NCBI RefSeq assembly: GCF_030403505.1
Contig: NZ_JAUEMJ010000010.1
Span: 62,001 to 126,000 of the forward strand
Direction: 5' to 3'
Source of the DNA: Glycomyces tritici
GTDB lineage: Bacteria > Actinomycetota > Actinomycetes > Mycobacteriales > Micromonosporaceae
DNA length: 64,000 bases
The position numbers and the translations under genes were made by a program. A model generated the notes under the pieces. That model worked only from the letters and a program-made list of their open reading frames with translations. It was not told where the DNA came from and did not search any database. Shown piece after piece: positions 9,439-18,255 of the stretch; positions within the stretch are counted from its first letter, which is position 1; every line of letters starts with the position of its first letter.

Positions 9439-9581
9439 TTCACATGGATGCCGTTTGATGTATAGTTCAGGAAAATAAGAAAGCGTTTGCCTCCGTCTTC
9501 GGCGGCGCGTGCGAGCCGTAGATCTCGCGCAGTCCGCGGCGAATCCGCGGCCGTGCCTCCGCGTCCGGCCGGCAAGCGCTT
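9439..9581 (+). promoter_or_regulatory. Promoter and LacI-type operator candidates of the sugar cassette
   Basis: TTCACA (9439-9444) and TATAGT (9461-9466) are separated by 16 bases and would start a transcript about 145 bases before the dehydrogenase ATG. Two LacI/CcpA-like boxes lie downstream: AAGCGTTT (9481-9488) and the perfect palindrome AAGCGCTT (9574-9581). This is the pattern expected for repression of sugar catabolism. The regulator is not encoded next to the cassette. Confidence 0.5.
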
Positions 9582-9618
9582 CCGCAGCCATGTTCGGCAA
9601 GGTCTGGAGCACATCCCT

Positions 9619-10773
9619 ATGGCAGAGAGAATCACCGTCGGCATCGCCCTCAACGGGGTGACCGGGCGCATGGGCTACCGGCAGCACCTCGTGCGCTCAC
9701 TCCTCGCCATCCGCGAGCAGGGCGGCGTGGAGCGCGCCGACGGCAGCGTGATCTGGCCCGAGCTCACCCTGGTCGGCCGCAGCGCCGACAAGCTCGCCGA
9801 GATCGCCGGCCGCCACGGCCTCGACAAGTACACGACCAGCCTGGACGAGGCCCTCGGCGACGACAAGATCGACGTCTACTTCGACGCCCTCACCACCCAG
9901 CACCGCCTCGCCGCCGTCAACTCGGCCATCAAGGCCGGCAAGCACGTGTACACCGAGAAGCCCATCGCCACGAACCTCGACGACGCCCTCTCCCTGGCCC
10001 GCGCCGCGCGCGACGCCGGCGTCAAGAACGGCGCGGTCGCCGACAAGCTGTACCTCCCCGGCCTGCGCAAGCTCAAGCGCCTGGTCGACTCCGGCTTCTT
10101 CGGCCGGGTCCTCTCCGTCCGCGGCGAGTTCGGCTACTGGGTCTTCGAAGGCGACTGGCAGGAGGCCCAGCGGCCCTCCTGGAACTACCGCGCCGAAGAC
10201 GGCGGCGGCATGGTCCTCGACATGTTCCCCCACTGGTCCTACGTCTTCGAGGAGACGTTCGCCAAGGTCAAGTCCGTCTCCGCCCACGTCACCACCCACA
10301 TCCCCGAGCGCTTCGACGAGCACGGCAAGGCCTACGCCGCCACCGCCGACGACGCGGCGTACGCGGTCTTCGAACTCCAGGACGGCACCGTCGTCCAGAT
10401 GAACTCCTCCTGGGCCACCCGCGTCGACCGCGAGGAGCTCGTCGAGTTCCACGTCGACGGCACCGAGGGCTCCGCGATCGCCGGCCTGCGCAAGGCCCGC
10501 GCCCAGCACCGCGTCCACACCCCCAAGCCCGTCTGGAACCCCGACATCGACCAGCCGATCCCGTTCCGGCAGCAGTGGCACGAGGTCCCCGACAACGAGG
10601 TCTTCGACAACGGCTTCAAGATCCAGTGGGAGGAGTTCCTGCGGCACGTCGTGGACGACGAGCCGTGGCACCACGACTTCCTCGCCGCCGCCCGCGGCGT
10701 GCAGCTGGCCGAGGCCGGCTACCGGTCCGCCCGCGAAGGCCGCCGCATCGAGCTGGAGGACCTGGTCCTGTGA
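9619..10773 (+). CDS. Gfo/Idh/MocA family oxidoreductase
   Basis: A 384-residue NAD(P)-dependent sugar or inositol-type dehydrogenase. The N-terminal Rossmann fold carries GIALNGVTGRMG (8-19), and the family signature with catalytic Lys114 is YTEKPIA. The C-terminal half is the alpha/beta substrate domain. ATG 9619 begins directly at the Rossmann strand, while the open frame upstream lies in the promoter region. GTG of the DUF993 gene overlaps the stop codon. The substrate cannot be read from the sequence. Confidence 0.9.
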   Translation: MAERITVGIALNGVTGRMGYRQHLVRSLLAIREQGGVERADGSVIWPELTLVGRSADKLAEIAGRHGLDKYTTSLDEALGDDKIDVYFDALTTQHRLAAVNSAIKAGKHVYTEKPIATNLDDALSLARAARDAGVKNGAVADKLYLPGLRKLKRLVDSGFFGRVLSVRGEFGYWVFEGDWQEAQRPSWNYRAEDGGGMVLDMFPHWSYVFEETFAKVKSVSAHVTTHIPERFDEHGKAYAATADDAAYAVFELQDGTVVQMNSSWATRVDREELVEFHVDGTEGSAIAGLRKARAQHRVHTPKPVWNPDIDQPIPFRQQWHEVPDNEVFDNGFKIQWEEFLRHVVDDEPWHHDFLAAARGVQLAEAGYRSAREGRRIELEDLVL

Positions 10774-11861
10774 CCCGCAAGTTCACCTCACGCGTCATCT
10801 ACTCCGCGGCCCACGTGGTCGCGGACCCCTTGGCGGACAACGGCCCCGGCCGCCCCGCCCAGGTCGACTGGGACGCCACCATCGCCTACCGCCGGCACCT
10901 GTGGGACCTCGGCCTCGGCATCGCCGACGCCATGGACACCGCCCAGCGCGGCATGGGCCTGGACTGGGAGGCCACCAAGCAGCTCATCCGCCGCTCCGCC
11001 GAAGCGGCCGGCCCGGACGACCTCCTCGCCTGCGGCGTCGGCACCGACCAGCTCGGCGCCGCACCGACCACCATGGACGAGATCCGCGCGACCTACCTCG
11101 AGCAGCTCGGCGTGGTCGAGGACGCCGGCGCGGGCACGATCCTCATGTGCTCCAGGGCCCTCGCCGCGAGTGCGAAGAGCGCCGACGACTACAAGGCGCT
11201 CTACGCCGAGCTCCTCTCGGAGGTCAGCGGCAAGGCGATCCTGCACTGGCTCGGCCCGATGTTCGACCCGTCGCTCGAAGGCTACTGGGGCTCCTCGGAC
11301 CTCGAGGCCGCCGCGGACACGTTCATCGAGATCATCACCGAGAACGCGGCGAAGATCGACGGCATCAAGATGAGCCTCCTCGACGCCGAAGCCGAGATCG
11401 CGGTGCGCCGCAGGCTCCCCGAAGGGGTCCGCTGCTACACCGGCGACGACTTCAACTACCCGCGCCTCATCGCCGGCGACGAGTTCGGGCACTCCGACGC
11501 GCTCTTGGGCATCTTCGACCCGCTCGCGCCGCTCGCGTCCAAGGCCGTGCAGCGCTTGGACGAAGGCGACATCGCCGGCTTCCACGCGATCCTGGACCCC
11601 ACGGTCCCGCTGGCGCGCAAGGTCTTCGAGGTTCCCACGTTCAACTACAAGACCGGCGTCGTGTTCCTGGCCTGGCTCTCGGGCCACCAGGACCACTTCA
11701 GGATGGTCGGCGGACTGGAATCGGCCCGGTCGATCACGCACCTCGGTGAGATCGTCGACCTCGCCCTCGAAGTGCACCTCTTCCCCGACGAAGCGCTCGC
11801 CGTCGACCGCTTCAACGCCCTGCTCAAGGTCGCGGGCCAGCCGAAGCGGACGCTCGCATGA
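10770..11861 (+). CDS. DUF993 family protein, predicted aldolase-like TIM barrel
   Basis: A 363-residue cytosolic protein with features of the DUF993 family, a relative of dihydrodipicolinate-synthase-type aldolases (conserved segments TKQLIRRSAEAAG, KIDGIKMSLLDAE, YTGDDFNYPRLIAGD). It is the middle gene of a three-gene cassette overlapping both neighbours by 4 bases (GTGA, ATGA). Context suggests it acts on the product of the dehydrogenase or isomerase, probably a retro-aldol or lyase step. No biochemical role is established to my knowledge. Confidence 0.85.
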   Translation: MTRKFTSRVIYSAAHVVADPLADNGPGRPAQVDWDATIAYRRHLWDLGLGIADAMDTAQRGMGLDWEATKQLIRRSAEAAGPDDLLACGVGTDQLGAAPTTMDEIRATYLEQLGVVEDAGAGTILMCSRALAASAKSADDYKALYAELLSEVSGKAILHWLGPMFDPSLEGYWGSSDLEAAADTFIEIITENAAKIDGIKMSLLDAEAEIAVRRRLPEGVRCYTGDDFNYPRLIAGDEFGHSDALLGIFDPLAPLASKAVQRLDEGDIAGFHAILDPTVPLARKVFEVPTFNYKTGVVFLAWLSGHQDHFRMVGGLESARSITHLGEIVDLALEVHLFPDEALAVDRFNALLKVAGQPKRTLA

Positions 11862-12670
11862 GCATCATGGAGCGGTTCTCCTTCAACCACGCCACCGCGA
11901 AGTTCTGGGACCAGCGCGAGGCCGTCGAGGCCTGCGCGCGCACCGGCTCCGGGATCGGCCTGTGGCGCGAACCGGTGCAGGAGATGGGCGTCGAGGCGAG
12001 CGCGAAGCTCGTCGAGGACTTCGGCGTCGCCGTCACGAGCCTGTGCCGGGCCGGGTTCTTCACCGACCCGACCGAGGCCGCCCTCGAGGACAACCGCAAG
12101 GCGATCGACGAGGCCGCCGCCATCGGCGCGCCGACGCTCGTGCTCGTCTCGGGCCCGATCCAGCCGGGCGGCACCATCGACAGCGCCCGCGAGGGCGTCA
12201 AGACCGCACTCGCCGAGCTCGCGCCGTACGCGCTCGAGCAGGGCGTGACGCTCGCGATCGAGCCGCTGCACCCCATGTTCGCCTCCGACCGGTGCGTGGT
12301 GACCACGCTCAAGGAGTCGCTCGACCTGGCCGCGCCGTTCGACCCGGCCGCCGTCGGCGTCGTGGTCGACACGTACCACCTCTGGTGGGACCCGGAGGTG
12401 TGGAACGGGATCGAGCGGGCCGGCGCCGAAGGGCGCATCGCCTCGTTCCAGCTCGCCGACTGGGTCACCCCGCTCCCGGCGGGGGTCCTCACCGGGCGCG
12501 GGCAGCTCGGGGACGGCTGCATCGAGATGCGCCGGTACCTGGACGCGGTGGACGCGACCGGGTTCGACGGCCCGATCGAGGTCGAGCTGTTCAACGACGC
12601 GCTCTGGGCCCGCCCGGGCGCGGAGGTCTTCGAAGAGACCAGGGCCGCTTTCGAGCGGGTCCTGACATAG
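11858..12670 (+). CDS. Sugar phosphate isomerase/epimerase-like TIM-barrel protein
   Basis: A 270-residue AP-endonuclease-2-type TIM barrel. Metal-ligand candidates are visible: Glu in AIEPLHP, Asp and His in VVVDTYHLWW, Glu near the end in EVELFND. Members isomerise or epimerise keto-sugars. Its ATG overlaps the DUF993 stop. With the Gfo/Idh and DUF993 genes it makes a self-contained catabolic cassette for an unknown sugar, polyol or 3-keto-sugar. A strong terminator pair follows. Confidence 0.88.
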   Translation: MSIMERFSFNHATAKFWDQREAVEACARTGSGIGLWREPVQEMGVEASAKLVEDFGVAVTSLCRAGFFTDPTEAALEDNRKAIDEAAAIGAPTLVLVSGPIQPGGTIDSAREGVKTALAELAPYALEQGVTLAIEPLHPMFASDRCVVTTLKESLDLAAPFDPAAVGVVVDTYHLWWDPEVWNGIERAGAEGRIASFQLADWVTPLPAGVLTGRGQLGDGCIEMRRYLDAVDATGFDGPIEVELFNDALWARPGAEVFEETRAAFERVLT

Positions 12671-12673
12671 GCG

Positions 12674-12722
12674 CCGCGGGCGCGGACCGGCAGGTTGGAC
12701 TGGCCGGACCCCGCGCCCGCGG
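12674..12722. terminator. First hairpin after the sugar cassette
   Basis: A 12-bp perfect stem (12674-12685 with 12711-12722) with a long loop lies 3 bases after the isomerase stop. It stands in front of the stronger hairpin at 12740. Confidence 0.55.
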
Positions 12723-12739
12723 ACGACCCCCCCGGAATG

Positions 12740-12797
12740 CCGCGGGGGCGGGACCGGTTGGGGTCAAGACCCCGGTCCCGCCCCCGCGGTCGGTTTT
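12740..12797. terminator. Long bidirectional terminator between convergent genes
   Basis: A 16-bp perfect stem (12740-12755 with 12774-12789) is extended inward by a further stem (GGGGTC/GACCCC). On the plus strand it is followed by TCGGTTTTT. It separates the plus-strand sugar cassette from the minus-strand sortase gene. Confidence 0.85.
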
Positions 12798-12815
12798 TCC
12801 AAGCCGTGCGGAGGT

Positions 12816-13586
12816 TCAGTCGTTGAAGTGGTCGCGGCCGTTGAGGAGGCGCTCGCGGTCCTTTTCGGTGGCGTCGCGGTGGCCGGTGTAGCTCGCGAAG
12901 ACCACCAGGTTCTCGGTGTAGTCGCCGGTCTCGCGGTCGAAGGCGCCGCCGCAGGTGATCAGGCGCAGGGCCGGCTCGGGCTCGATGCCGAAGACCTCTT
13001 CGTACGGCAGGCGCCGCTTCGCGTAGGACTCGATCGCGGTCACCTTGAAGGCGACGACGATCCCGTCCTCCCGGGTGACCTCGATGCGGTCGCCCTTGTC
13101 GACTTCTCTGAGCGGGAAGAACACTGCGGGGCCGGAGCGCTCGGTGTCCACGTGCCCTATGAGGACCGTGGGCCCGAACTCGCCGGGCGTGGGACCGGCC
13201 TCGAACCAGCCCGCCTCGTGGGGGCGCCACATGCGGGGGACCTCGAAGTTCCCCTCGTAGTCGAGGCCGAGCGCGGTGAGCGGGGCGTGGACGCCGACCG
13301 CGTCGATGTCGACGCGGGTCGGCTCCGAGCGGTCGAGCCAGGTGCCGCCCGCGGGGTCGGCGACGGCGAACGGGTCGTCGTGGAACGGGCTCCCGAACTG
13401 CGGCATCCGCAGCGAGGGCACCGGGACGACGCTGCCGAGCATGAGCCCGAGGCCCCCGGCGAGCACGAACGAGAGGATGACAGCGGCCACCGGCCGGAAC
13501 GCGGGTTCCGGCCGGTGGCAGGGTCTTGCGGTTTCAGGTCGTTCCTCGGGCGACGCGTCGCCCGCCGGTTCAGACGGCAGTGACAT
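12816..13586 (-). CDS. Sortase, class E/F-like
   Basis: A 256-residue membrane-anchored transpeptidase with a cytoplasmic N-tail, one membrane helix (about 32-52) and the sortase beta-barrel with His145 (IGHVDT) and Cys212 (LITCGG). The third catalytic residue, an arginine in classical sortases, is not obvious; the family segment NLVVFASY follows instead. It overlaps the stop of the upstream small surface-protein gene by 17 bases, which suggests a sortase-substrate pair. The actinobacterial class F assignment is a best fit. Confidence 0.85.
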   Translation of the reverse strand: MSLPSEPAGDASPEERPETARPCHRPEPAFRPVAAVILSFVLAGGLGLMLGSVVPVPSLRMPQFGSPFHDDPFAVADPAGGTWLDRSEPTRVDIDAVGVHAPLTALGLDYEGNFEVPRMWRPHEAGWFEAGPTPGEFGPTVLIGHVDTERSGPAVFFPLREVDKGDRIEVTREDGIVVAFKVTAIESYAKRRLPYEEVFGIEPEPALRLITCGGAFDRETGDYTENLVVFASYTGHRDATEKDRERLLNGRDHFND

Positions 13587-14046
13587 TGCTGCGGCGCTTG
13601 AGCACCCAGAGCCCCGCGGCGGCGATCAGCACCGCGGCGGCGCCCGTCCACAGGACCGCCGTGGCCGCATCGGAGGCCGTCGAGCCGCCGCCGGTGGCGG
13701 CGCCAGTCCCCGAAGTCACCGTGAACTTCGTCGAGGCGGTGTCGGAGCCGCAGGTCACCGTCACGGTGTACGTGCCGGGCTTCATCTTCTCCGTGACGGT
13801 GAAGCTGCCCTGCGCGTTGTTGTTGTTCTTCGGCAGTTTGAAGCTGGTGTCGGTGTTCTCGACATCGCCCGTCGCGTCCATGTCGCAGTTCGCGGCCAGC
13901 ACGTCCACCCGGGTGCCGACGGCGCCCGCCGTCGGCGAGAGCGTGACGGTGATGGCCGCGTTCGCAGGAACGGCGCTGGTCAGCACGAGTGCGACGCTGA
14001 GGCTCAGCGCGGCGAGCATCCCTCGGATGGGCTGCGTCATTCGCAT
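13570..14046 (-). CDS. Secreted surface protein with C-terminal membrane anchor, possible sortase partner
   Basis: A 158-residue protein. It has a signal peptide (about 1-31, cut after ANA), a single Ig/beta-sandwich-like domain with two cysteines (about 32-110), a Gly/Ser/Thr linker, a hydrophobic helix (about 131-150) and a basic tail KRRSNVTAV. This is a cell-wall sorting-signal layout, but there is no LPXTG-like motif before the helix. ATG 14046 is preceded at a suitable distance by GGAGG; a GTG at 14052 is possible. It is translated with the overlapping sortase gene. Confidence 0.75.
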   Translation of the reverse strand: MRMTQPIRGMLAALSLSVALVLTSAVPANAAITVTLSPTAGAVGTRVDVLAANCDMDATGDVENTDTSFKLPKNNNNAQGSFTVTEKMKPGTYTVTVTCGSDTASTKFTVTSGTGAATGGGSTASDAATAVLWTGAAAVLIAAAGLWVLKRRSNVTAV

Positions 14047-14201
14047 GGGCACGGTTCCTCCCGAACGGCGCCGGGTCGCGCCCGGCACGTGACGTGTCAA
14101 TGGCTCACGGTAACGGCTCTTGTGGACGCAGCAGGCGGTTTCAAGGGAAAACCGGCACTACCGGACACGCCTGCGGAGTCGGGAATCGGACAAGCTGCTC
14201 C

Positions 14202-14414
14202 GCGAAGCGGACGGGCAACTCAGTCGCGAAGCGGACGAGCAACTCAGTCGCGAAGCGGACCGGCAACCCAGTCGCGAAGCGGAGGGACAACCCGGCTGCG
14301 AAGCGGACCGGCACCTCAGCGGAGCGGACCGGCAATGCCGCCGCGGAGAGGACCGGCGACCGAGCTGCGATGAAGACGGGCGGCCCAGCTGCGAAGCGGA
14401 CGGGCAATTAAGCC
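14202..14414. repeat. Degenerate 24-bp tandem repeat array
   Basis: About nine head-to-tail units of 24 bp with consensus GCGAAGCGGACSGGCAACYC plus AGTC. The first three units are nearly identical and later ones drift, with one or two length changes. The array fills most of the 14047-14469 gap between divergent genes. There are no unique spacers, so it is not a CRISPR. All frames are open only because 24 is a multiple of three. Confidence 0.85.
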
Positions 14415-14469
14415 GCGCTTCGCGGCTGCAGGTCTGGAATTAAGCGGCGGCGTCTGCCACGATGAGGGC

Positions 14470-14931
14470 ATGAGGCTTCCCGGGAGCGGTCTGGTCAGCG
14501 GTCTCGCCGCGACCGCGCGCACCGCCGCGCGCCGCACGGTCACCAGCCAGTACCCCGAGAACGAACCGGTACTGCCCGAGCGCACCCGGGGCGTGATCGC
14601 CCTGCACGAACCGAACTGCACCTCCTGCATGCTGTGCGCCCGCGAATGCCCCGACTGGTGCATCTACATCGACTCGCACAAGGAGACCGTCGAGGTCGAA
14701 GGCGCCGCCCGGCCGCGGCAGGTGAACGTCCTCGACCGCTTCGACATCGACTTCTCGCTGTGCATGTACTGCGGGATCTGCGTCGACGTGTGCCCCTTCG
14801 ACGCCCTCTTCTGGGCCCCCGACTTCGCCTACGCCGAAGGCGACATCCGCAACCTGCTCCACGACAAGGAGCACCTGGGGGAGTGGATGGGCACCGTCCC
14901 GGACGCCGCGAAGCCGGACGGTGTCGAGTGA
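14470..14931 (+). CDS. nuoI: NuoI-like 2x[4Fe-4S] ferredoxin subunit of complex I
   Basis: A 153-residue iron-sulfur subunit that passes electrons between clusters in the peripheral arm of NADH dehydrogenase I. Two complete cluster motifs are present: Cys50, 53, 56, 60 ([12 protein letters not shown]) and Cys98, 101, 104, 108 ([12 protein letters not shown]). The N-terminal membrane-contact helix is short. The next gene, nuoJ, overlaps by 4 bases. The other nuo genes are not here. Confidence 0.9.
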   Translation: MRLPGSGLVSGLAATARTAARRTVTSQYPENEPVLPERTRGVIALHEPNCTSCMLCARECPDWCIYIDSHKETVEVEGAARPRQVNVLDRFDIDFSLCMYCGICVDVCPFDALFWAPDFAYAEGDIRNLLHDKEHLGEWMGTVPDAAKPDGVE

Positions 14932-15473
14932 CGCTCGCCGACGTCCTGCTCCTGGCGTTCGGGCTCCTCGCGCTCGGTGCCGCGCTCGCCGTCGTGACCA
15001 CGAAGCGGATCGTGCGGGCCGGACTGTGGCTCGCGGTCGCGTTCGCCGGGATCGCGGGGGCCGCGCTCGTGCTCACCGCCGAGTTCCTCGCGTGGGTGCT
15101 CGTCCTCGTCTACGTCGGCGCGATCGTGGTGCTGCTGCTCTTCGCGACCATGCTCACCAGGGCCCCGACCGATCCGGCCGACGACCTCGACCGGGCGAGG
15201 CTGCCCGGCGCGCTCATCGCCGGCGGGGTCGGGCTCGGCCTCGCGGCCGTCGTCACCGGCGCCTTCGGCTGGACCAGGGCCGGGACCGCCGACCGCGAGA
15301 GCGGCGGGGCCGCCGTCATGGGCGAAGCGGTCTTCGCCGACTGGGTGCTGCCGTTCGAAGTGCTGTCGCTCCTGCTGCTCGCGGCCCTGGTCGGAGCGGT
15401 CGTCGTCTCGACCCGGAGCAGCGGCGCCACCGAGCAACAATCACGTAACGAAGGTTTACTAGCCGCGCGGTAA
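14928..15473 (+). CDS. nuoJ: NuoJ-like membrane subunit of complex I
   Basis: A 181-residue membrane protein with five hydrophobic helices. The family segment [20 protein letters not shown] (about 59-78) includes the region that carries the pi-bulge of the proton channel in NuoJ. GTG 14928 overlaps the nuoI stop. The chain ends with a hydrophilic tail and is followed at once by an unrelated DUF885 gene, so nuoK and later subunits are absent. Together with nuoI this is an orphan pair. Confidence 0.88.
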   Translation: MTLADVLLLAFGLLALGAALAVVTTKRIVRAGLWLAVAFAGIAGAALVLTAEFLAWVLVLVYVGAIVVLLLFATMLTRAPTDPADDLDRARLPGALIAGGVGLGLAAVVTGAFGWTRAGTADRESGGAAVMGEAVFADWVLPFEVLSLLLLAALVGAVVVSTRSSGATEQQSRNEGLLAAR

Positions 15474-15483
15474 GCTGGCGGCC

Positions 15484-17142
15484 ATGACCTCACCGATATT
15501 CGCACTGGCCGACGAGTACATCACCGCGTTCGCCCGGCTGCACCCCATGTTCGCCGGGTCGGCCGGCATCAAGGGCGACTTCGGCGTCGCCACCGATTTC
15601 GGCCCCGAGGCCGTCGCCGAGCGGGCCGAGCTCGACCGCGACACGCTCGCGAAGCTCAACGCGCTCACCTCGACCGGCCCCGCCGACGACCTCGCCCGCC
15701 TCCACATGGCCGAGCGCCTCGACGTGAGCGTCGCCCAGCACGAGGCCGGCGAATGGCGCCGCGCCCTGCGCGTGCCCTACGGCATGCTCCAGAGCCTGGT
15801 GAGCTATGTGGACCTGACGCCGCGCCGCACCGAGAACGACTGGCGGCTCAACGCCTCGCGGATGCGCGCCATCCCCCAGATGCTCACGACCTGGCGTCAG
15901 ACCCTCGAGGCCGGGATCGCGGCGGGCCAGACCGTCGCACTCCTCCAGGTCACCGAAGGCGCGAAGCAGGCCCGCCGCAACGCCGAGTCGCGCACCTTCG
16001 ACAAGCACCTCGCCGCGTACGGCGACGGCCCCCAGGCCCGCGACCTGCGCGAGGCCGCCGAAGCCGCCTACCAGGCGTTCAACGGCATCGCCGACTTCCT
16101 GGAGCGCACCTACGCCCCGCACGCCGCCGCGAGCGACGGCGTGGGCGAGGAGCGGTACCTCCTCGCGGCCCGCTCCACCCTCGGCGCGGTCCTCGACCCC
16201 CGCGAGGCCTACGACTGGGCCTGGGACGAACTGCACCGCATCGAGGACGAGATGATCGCCGAGGCCGCGGGCATCGCCGCCGCGCACCGGCTCTCCGGCG
16301 CCGGGCTCGACGAGGTCATCGCCCACCTCGACGCCACCCAGGCCGTCGACACCCACGAGGCGTACCTGGCCTGGCTCACCGAGAAGCACCAGAGCGCCCT
16401 CGAAGCGCTCAACGGCGTCCACTTCGACATCGACCCGCGCCTGATGAACCTCGACGTTCAGATCGTGCACGGCTCCTCCGCCGGCTCGGCCTACTACACC
16501 GGCCCCAGCGAGGACCTCTCCCGGCCGGGCCGCACCTGGTGGCCCGTCGCCGAACGCGAGACGTTCCGCACCTGGGGCGAGCTGACCACGGTCTTCCACG
16601 AGGGCGTGCCCGGCCACCACCTCCAGATCGGCCAGACCAAGGTCACCGGCGACGGCCTCTCCCGCTTCGCGAAGGTCTTCGGCTCCGTCTCCGGCCACGC
16701 CGAGGGCTGGGCCCTGTACGCCGAGCGGCTCTCCGACGAGCTCGGCTGGTTCGCCGACACCGGCACCCGCCTCGGGATGCTCAAGGGCTCGGCCCTGCGG
16801 GCCGCCCGCGTCGTGATCGACATCGGCTGGCACCTCGACCTGCCGCTGCCCGCCGCCGAGGCCAAGCTCCACGGCGAGCGCTGGAACTTCGACGTCGCGC
16901 TCGACGTGCTCAAGACCCGCGGCCGCATCGCCGAGCACCGCGCCTACCCGGAGATCGTCCGCTACGCGGGCTGGCCCGGCCAGGCCATCTGCTACAAGCT
17001 CGGCGAACGCGCCTGGGTCGACGCCCGCGCCGAGGCCCAGGCCGCCGCCGGAGCGGCCTTCGACCTGAAGGCCTGGCACACCAGGGCCCTCAACCTCGGC
17101 CCGATCGGCCTCGACAACCTCGCCTCGGTGCTGCGCGGGTAG
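15484..17142 (+). CDS. DUF885 family protein, predicted zinc metallopeptidase
   Basis: A 552-residue soluble protein of the DUF885 family. The predicted zinc site is HEGVPGHH (residues 372-379), a variant of HExxH, with a downstream Glu in SGHAEGWALYAE. Helical repeats surround it, as in oligopeptidase-like folds. It starts 10 bases after nuoJ, which suggests co-transcription. The substrate is unknown and no signal peptide is visible. Full family length. Confidence 0.9.
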   Translation: MTSPIFALADEYITAFARLHPMFAGSAGIKGDFGVATDFGPEAVAERAELDRDTLAKLNALTSTGPADDLARLHMAERLDVSVAQHEAGEWRRALRVPYGMLQSLVSYVDLTPRRTENDWRLNASRMRAIPQMLTTWRQTLEAGIAAGQTVALLQVTEGAKQARRNAESRTFDKHLAAYGDGPQARDLREAAEAAYQAFNGIADFLERTYAPHAAASDGVGEERYLLAARSTLGAVLDPREAYDWAWDELHRIEDEMIAEAAGIAAAHRLSGAGLDEVIAHLDATQAVDTHEAYLAWLTEKHQSALEALNGVHFDIDPRLMNLDVQIVHGSSAGSAYYTGPSEDLSRPGRTWWPVAERETFRTWGELTTVFHEGVPGHHLQIGQTKVTGDGLSRFAKVFGSVSGHAEGWALYAERLSDELGWFADTGTRLGMLKGSALRAARVVIDIGWHLDLPLPAAEAKLHGERWNFDVALDVLKTRGRIAEHRAYPEIVRYAGWPGQAICYKLGERAWVDARAEAQAAAGAAFDLKAWHTRALNLGPIGLDNLASVLRG

Positions 17143-17161
17143 TCGGTATCCACGCATGAGC

Positions 17162-17193
17162 AACGGGCCCGAGGCGAAAGCCTCGGGCCCGTT
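17162..17193 (+). terminator. Terminator after the DUF885 gene
   Basis: A perfect 14-bp stem (17162-17175 with 17180-17193) capped by a GAAA tetraloop, 20 bases after the stop codon and between convergent genes. Confidence 0.9.
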
Positions 17194-17238
17194 CCGGTGC
17201 GCGACTTCGTCACGCTCACAAGACCACTGTTCTTTGCT

Positions 17239-18120
17239 CTAGGACCAGCGCTCGGCCATCTCCGATGCGGCCCGGTCGATCTCCTCGCCCAGCTGGCGCA
17301 GGTGCTCCTTCTCGAGCTCGGCGAGGCTCGCGGTGAGGCGGTCGGCCCGGTCCGCGCCCGGCAGCCGCAGCAGCCAGTTGCGGGCGATCACGGCCTGGCG
17401 GTACCGGTCGAGCAGGCGCTCGAGGTCCGCCATCGGCGCCACGACGTCCATGGCGACCTGCCCGAGCGCGGGCGCGGCGGCTTCGGCGAGGTAGTGCGCC
17501 TCCCGCGCCGCGATGCGCGTCTCGTCCCGCGCGAGCACGAGGTCGGTGGCGTGGCTGAGCCGCCCGTAGGTGTCGAGCAGGTGCGTCCTGGCCTGCGACA
17601 GGACGCCCATGAGCGAGGACGCGGGCTTGTCGCCGTCCCGGCTGAGCCGGGCGTGCTCGGTGAAGAGCCGCACCTGGCTGAGCAGGACCGCGACCCAGGT
17701 CTGGGAGGCGATCCCCTCGGTCTGGCGGTAGGACTCGCGCATCTCGTATTCAAGGGCCGCATACCATTTCGGGTGCTCAGAGGCCTCGAGCGCGAGCTGG
17801 TCGAAGCGGTCGGAGAAGTGGACGCGGAGCTTCTCGAGGTCCTCGGTGTGCTTGAGCGCTTCGAGCAGGTGGTCGAGTTCCTGGCTGCGCGGCGGCGTCT
17901 CGGTGAACAGGTGCGCGTACCCGCGGATCACGGTGCGCAGCTGGTGGATGGTGACGCGGACGGTCCCGGCGGAGCCGGGCGCCTGGCGCTCGAAGGCCGC
18001 GATGGCGCGGTTGAGCGCGTCGACGTGATCGGAGATGTAGGTCTGGACGACGACGCCGGCGCGTGTCGACGCCGTCATCGGCTGCGGGCCGGCTTTTGCC
18101 GGCGCTGCGGGTGCTGACAT
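17239..18120 (-). CDS. CHAD domain protein
   Basis: A 293-residue helical protein matching the CHAD domain, which is known to bind inorganic polyphosphate. It shows paired four-helix repeats with conserved basic/His positions; the first repeat contains VRVTIHQLRTVIRGYAHLF (about 54-72) and later helices have RDETRIAAREAHYLAEAAAP. There is no linked CYTH/triphosphatase domain, so it is a stand-alone CHAD protein. It is monocistronic, with an upstream gap of about 135 bases to the LPMO gene. Confidence 0.82.
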   Translation of the reverse strand: MSAPAAPAKAGPQPMTASTRAGVVVQTYISDHVDALNRAIAAFERQAPGSAGTVRVTIHQLRTVIRGYAHLFTETPPRSQELDHLLEALKHTEDLEKLRVHFSDRFDQLALEASEHPKWYAALEYEMRESYRQTEGIASQTWVAVLLSQVRLFTEHARLSRDGDKPASSLMGVLSQARTHLLDTYGRLSHATDLVLARDETRIAAREAHYLAEAAAPALGQVAMDVVAPMADLERLLDRYRQAVIARNWLLRLPGADRADRLTASLAELEKEHLRQLGEEIDRAASEMAERWS

Positions 18121-18255
18121 GGCTCCTCCCCCCGGAAGACCTGCTGGTTCAAGTATTCCAGGAGGCCTCCGGAGGGAGGAGTCGAAGCGGCGATTATGTC
18201 GACGAACGTTCAGGTTCCAGCCCTGCGCGCGTCGCCTTCACGAATCACCGCGTTG

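Noticed and set aside
14202..14414. CRISPR array
   Set aside because: Units are contiguous without unique spacers and no cas genes are near. The same applies to 20112-20262.
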